From NCBI GenBank assembly GCA_026008535.1, contig BRKX01000002.1, positions 34,463,501-34,527,500 on the forward strand: DNA of 64,000 nt, given 5' to 3'. The notes beneath the pieces were generated by a model, which made no database searches, was not told where the DNA came from, and saw nothing but the letters and a program-made list of their open reading frames with translations. This document shows positions 61,737-64,000 of this stretch, one piece after another. Every line of letters starts with the position of its first letter. The stretch's first letter is position 1. Both the position numbers and the translations under genes were made by a program. The DNA comes from Perilla frutescens (Eukaryota; Streptophyta; Magnoliopsida; Lamiales; Lamiaceae).

Positions 61737-61780
<44 letters not shown>
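61737..61780 (+). repeat. (CT)n microsatellite
   Basis: About 44 bp of pure CT repeat. Confidence 0.95.
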
Positions 61781-61782
<2 letters not shown>

Positions 61783-62750
61783 GTATACATTCCAATTTTT
61801 TATTAAAAGTTTGATGATACTTTCCGTAGGTTCTTACCATGGAATGAGGTGATGATGCGGCACTTAATTTAATTTTCCAGCCCAAAGTCCAACTCATTAT
61901 TGGTCATGTTATTTTGAGCCAATAAAAGCACTTGTTTTGATAACTTATAGAATTCAACCAATCAAAGTCTTGGAAAAGGTTGAGCAGATCTAATTGATTC
62001 GAGTGAGTTACCTGAGGTCATGTGTTTTTGTCTAGTTTTGAGATATTTTTGGGAACATTTCTGGTGAGGCGCCATTGTCAAACACGTTCTCCCCATGGCC
62101 CATTCGCATTGCGCTTTTATCGTATTTCATTCTATCATCGTACGTACATATTATATATATTGTATTGTGTTCGTTGATTCATTTTGTTAAAACCAAGACC
62201 TACTAGTCAAGGTCTACTACACACCACAATATATCATATATGTAATATTAACTATACCGTACCCTACTCCACCTACGTGTCCATTTCCCGAACTCCTCTT
62301 ACTAATTATCTATGTTTCTCTATAACCTATCTCTTCATCTCCCGATTTTCTTTGCCCACACATTTTTCCCACTGCGTGGAACTATCACTGCACCAGAAAT
62401 AAACAAATTTTGTTTTAATGTACCTAGTTATTCATGCACTACAATCCAATTCTATAAAATATTATTATCTGCAAAGATCATGTATATAATTAAAAGTTAG
62501 CACGTACGCTACAATGTGTGACCAATACTTAGTGATTTGTCGATGCATAGAACTCAATCGCATTTTGCAACATTTATTGAAAATGGAATAAAATGGGGGA
62601 GTGGTGCCTCACACATATGATGTACAGCTACTTTTGTCTTGTCTTTACGACGAATCAAGTAAACTAAAGCGGCAACTTATTTTCTGTCTATTATTTATTT
62701 TCTTTTTTCTAATTTTAATTTGCCAATTGAATCATCACCGAGCTTCTTTC
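61781..62750. other. Intergenic DNA
   Basis: No gene or classifiable element. Only short unsupported frames are present. Confidence 0.35.
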
Positions 62751-62759
62751 TGATAGGAA

Positions 62760-63180
62760 TATAATTGAGTCGAGTTGAGTTAACTGGTATGTTGCTAGGT
62801 TCAAGTTCGAGCTCCAATTTAAGAAATTTAGAGTTTCTGGCTTTGAGTTTCATAGAGCAAGCTCAACTCAATCTTAATCATGTTAGAGCTTGGATTCTCT
62901 GTTTAACACTTAATTAAGCGAACTTCATAAGCTCCACCTACATCAACTCAATTGCACGTAATTGATATATATGTACATAACTACTTATATTAAGAAATAA
63001 GAATAGCCACTATATATAAAATATTTTAAGCTTGAATTTTGCTCATCGCCCATTAATCGGAGTCTAGAGACTTATTGGGTCGAGTATTGTTGAATTCAAA
63101 CTCAAACTAAACTAAACTGGGTTAATTCAAGTCAAGTTTGATTAATTGTTTCAAGCCAAAAATTTCGATTACTTTGTACA
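62760..63180. repeat. Degenerate 'GAGCTC/TCAAGTT' repeat
   Basis: Composition and words (gagtcgagttgagtt, caagttcgagctccaa, gcaagctcaactcaa) match the class seen at 32960-33450. Confidence 0.4.
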
Positions 63181-63509
63181 TCCTAATTTTCTTACTTCAA
63201 AATTTAAGAACATAAATAATTTTTCTTCCTTTATACATATACCCTTTTTGTATGGTACCCTAAATGTGAAAAAATGCAAAAAATTGTATGATTTCAGCTT
63301 GTTACGATTTTTATCATGATATATAATGAATACTTATACGTTATTAACACAGCTTAAGTCATTAATAGTAATTTAATTTAGTGGTATTCATATGGTCATA
63401 CCTTTGTAATTAAGAATGAGAGATCATAGTACTGATCAATCTCAATCCTTTCATTCCCAACTATAAAACAACTTCAAATAAATATATAAGTGATTAATTA
63501 TATATTTCT

Positions 63510-64000
63510 CACTATAAAAAAATGATTTTTAGAGACAAGATTATCAGTGACGACAAATGTCGTCACTAATACTAGACCTTTAATTAATAACGACATGCCG
63601 TTTCTAATCATCACATGTCATCTCTAATAAAAAATTTACTATGACATTGTTGTCACTTCAAAATATTTGAGTATTAATTAAGATCACATTTAATTATCAT
63701 TACTATGCATTAAGTATAACATAAGATTAATTATAAGTGTTAGACATTGTAAATTTACTAGATATTTACATATGTATATCATATTTACTAAGTATTAATG
63801 TATTATATATCAAGTTCAAATATCTAGAATTCACACAAACACATATATTTATACAATATCACAAATATACCGGTATATACCTTTGGTGCGGTATATATCG
63901 GTATACCGTTATAACGGTATATACCGCACCAAAGGTATATACCGATACAACGGTATACCGGTACATAGTGCACCAACGGTATATACCGTTCCAACAGTAC
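63510..64000 (+). mobile_element. CACTA-like (En/Spm) element end, running off the window
   Basis: CACTATAAAAAAATG at 63510 resembles the CACTACAAxAAAA terminus of plant CACTA elements. It is followed by the usual short inverted subterminal repeats: 'gtgacgacaaatgtcgtcac' at about 63548 and further 'gtcatctct' / 'gttgtcac' variants to 63655. The other end and any coding part are outside the window. Confidence 0.6.
63871..63944. repeat. Perfect 27-bp-arm palindrome, GGTATA-rich
   Basis: The arms at 63871-63897 and 63918-63944 are exact inverse complements (left arm begins CGGTATATACCTTTGGTGCG). The inner centre ACCGTTATAACGGT (63905-63918) is itself palindromic. Related units (cggtataccggtac, aacggtatataccgtt) continue to the window edge. 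Confidence 0.9.

Overview
This is eudicot plant nuclear DNA. It is strongly AT-rich, both intact genes carry GT-AG introns, and their products are angiosperm proteins. An asterid, perhaps Lamiales, is my best guess from general protein feel; nothing in the window proves it. No bacterial or organellar context is present apart from one nuclear insertion of plastid DNA.

Two genes look intact. (1) 6804-10381 (+), six exons, 525 codons: a membrane-anchored GH9 endo-beta-1,4-glucanase of the Arabidopsis endoglucanase 10 / GH9B7 type. (2) 13993-16007 (-), seven exons, 222 codons: a LONELY GUY (LOG) cytokinin riboside 5'-monophosphate phosphoribohydrolase. Every exon junction in both keeps frame. They lie tail to tail about 3.6 kb apart.

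The rest is gene-poor and mostly transposon debris. 1-6.7 kb: AT-rich DNA with two Helitron 3' termini facing each other, a tRNA-derived SINE with a target duplication, and degenerate tandem repeats. 16-28 kb: MITEs, including a Stowaway-like element nested in an older terminal-inverted-repeat element, plus simple repeats. 28-31.3 kb (-): two broken RPA1-like (OB-fold, single-strand DNA-binding) copies; the second ends beside a textbook Helitron 3' end. 35-43 kb: long-inverted-repeat elements and microsatellites. 44.2-54.3 kb: a nested transposon complex whose outer ends look like a hAT element with an exact 8-bp target duplication. Inside are a long-TIR element split by a solo LTR, a FAR1-type DNA-binding domain ORF and a broken Ulp1-associated-type ORF (probably a Mutator-like element remnant), a second solo LTR and a hairpin MITE. 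56.2-57.0 kb: a Cassandra-like solo LTR carrying a 5S-rRNA-like promoter, itself interrupted. 58.7-59.5 kb: a mosaic of plastid fragments (trnG-GCC, accD, ycf2, atpF). The window ends inside a CACTA-like end and a strongly palindromic GGTATA-rich block.

The strongest unusual signals are the layered insertion history at 44-54 kb, the RPA/Helitron pair, the in-frame ycf2-accD plastid chimera, the interrupted 5S-LTR, and a repeat family with long inverted repeats and a conserved non-coding module present at four sites. I saw no clearly new cellular system. Identities rest on reading the sequence and remembered family features; no database search was possible.
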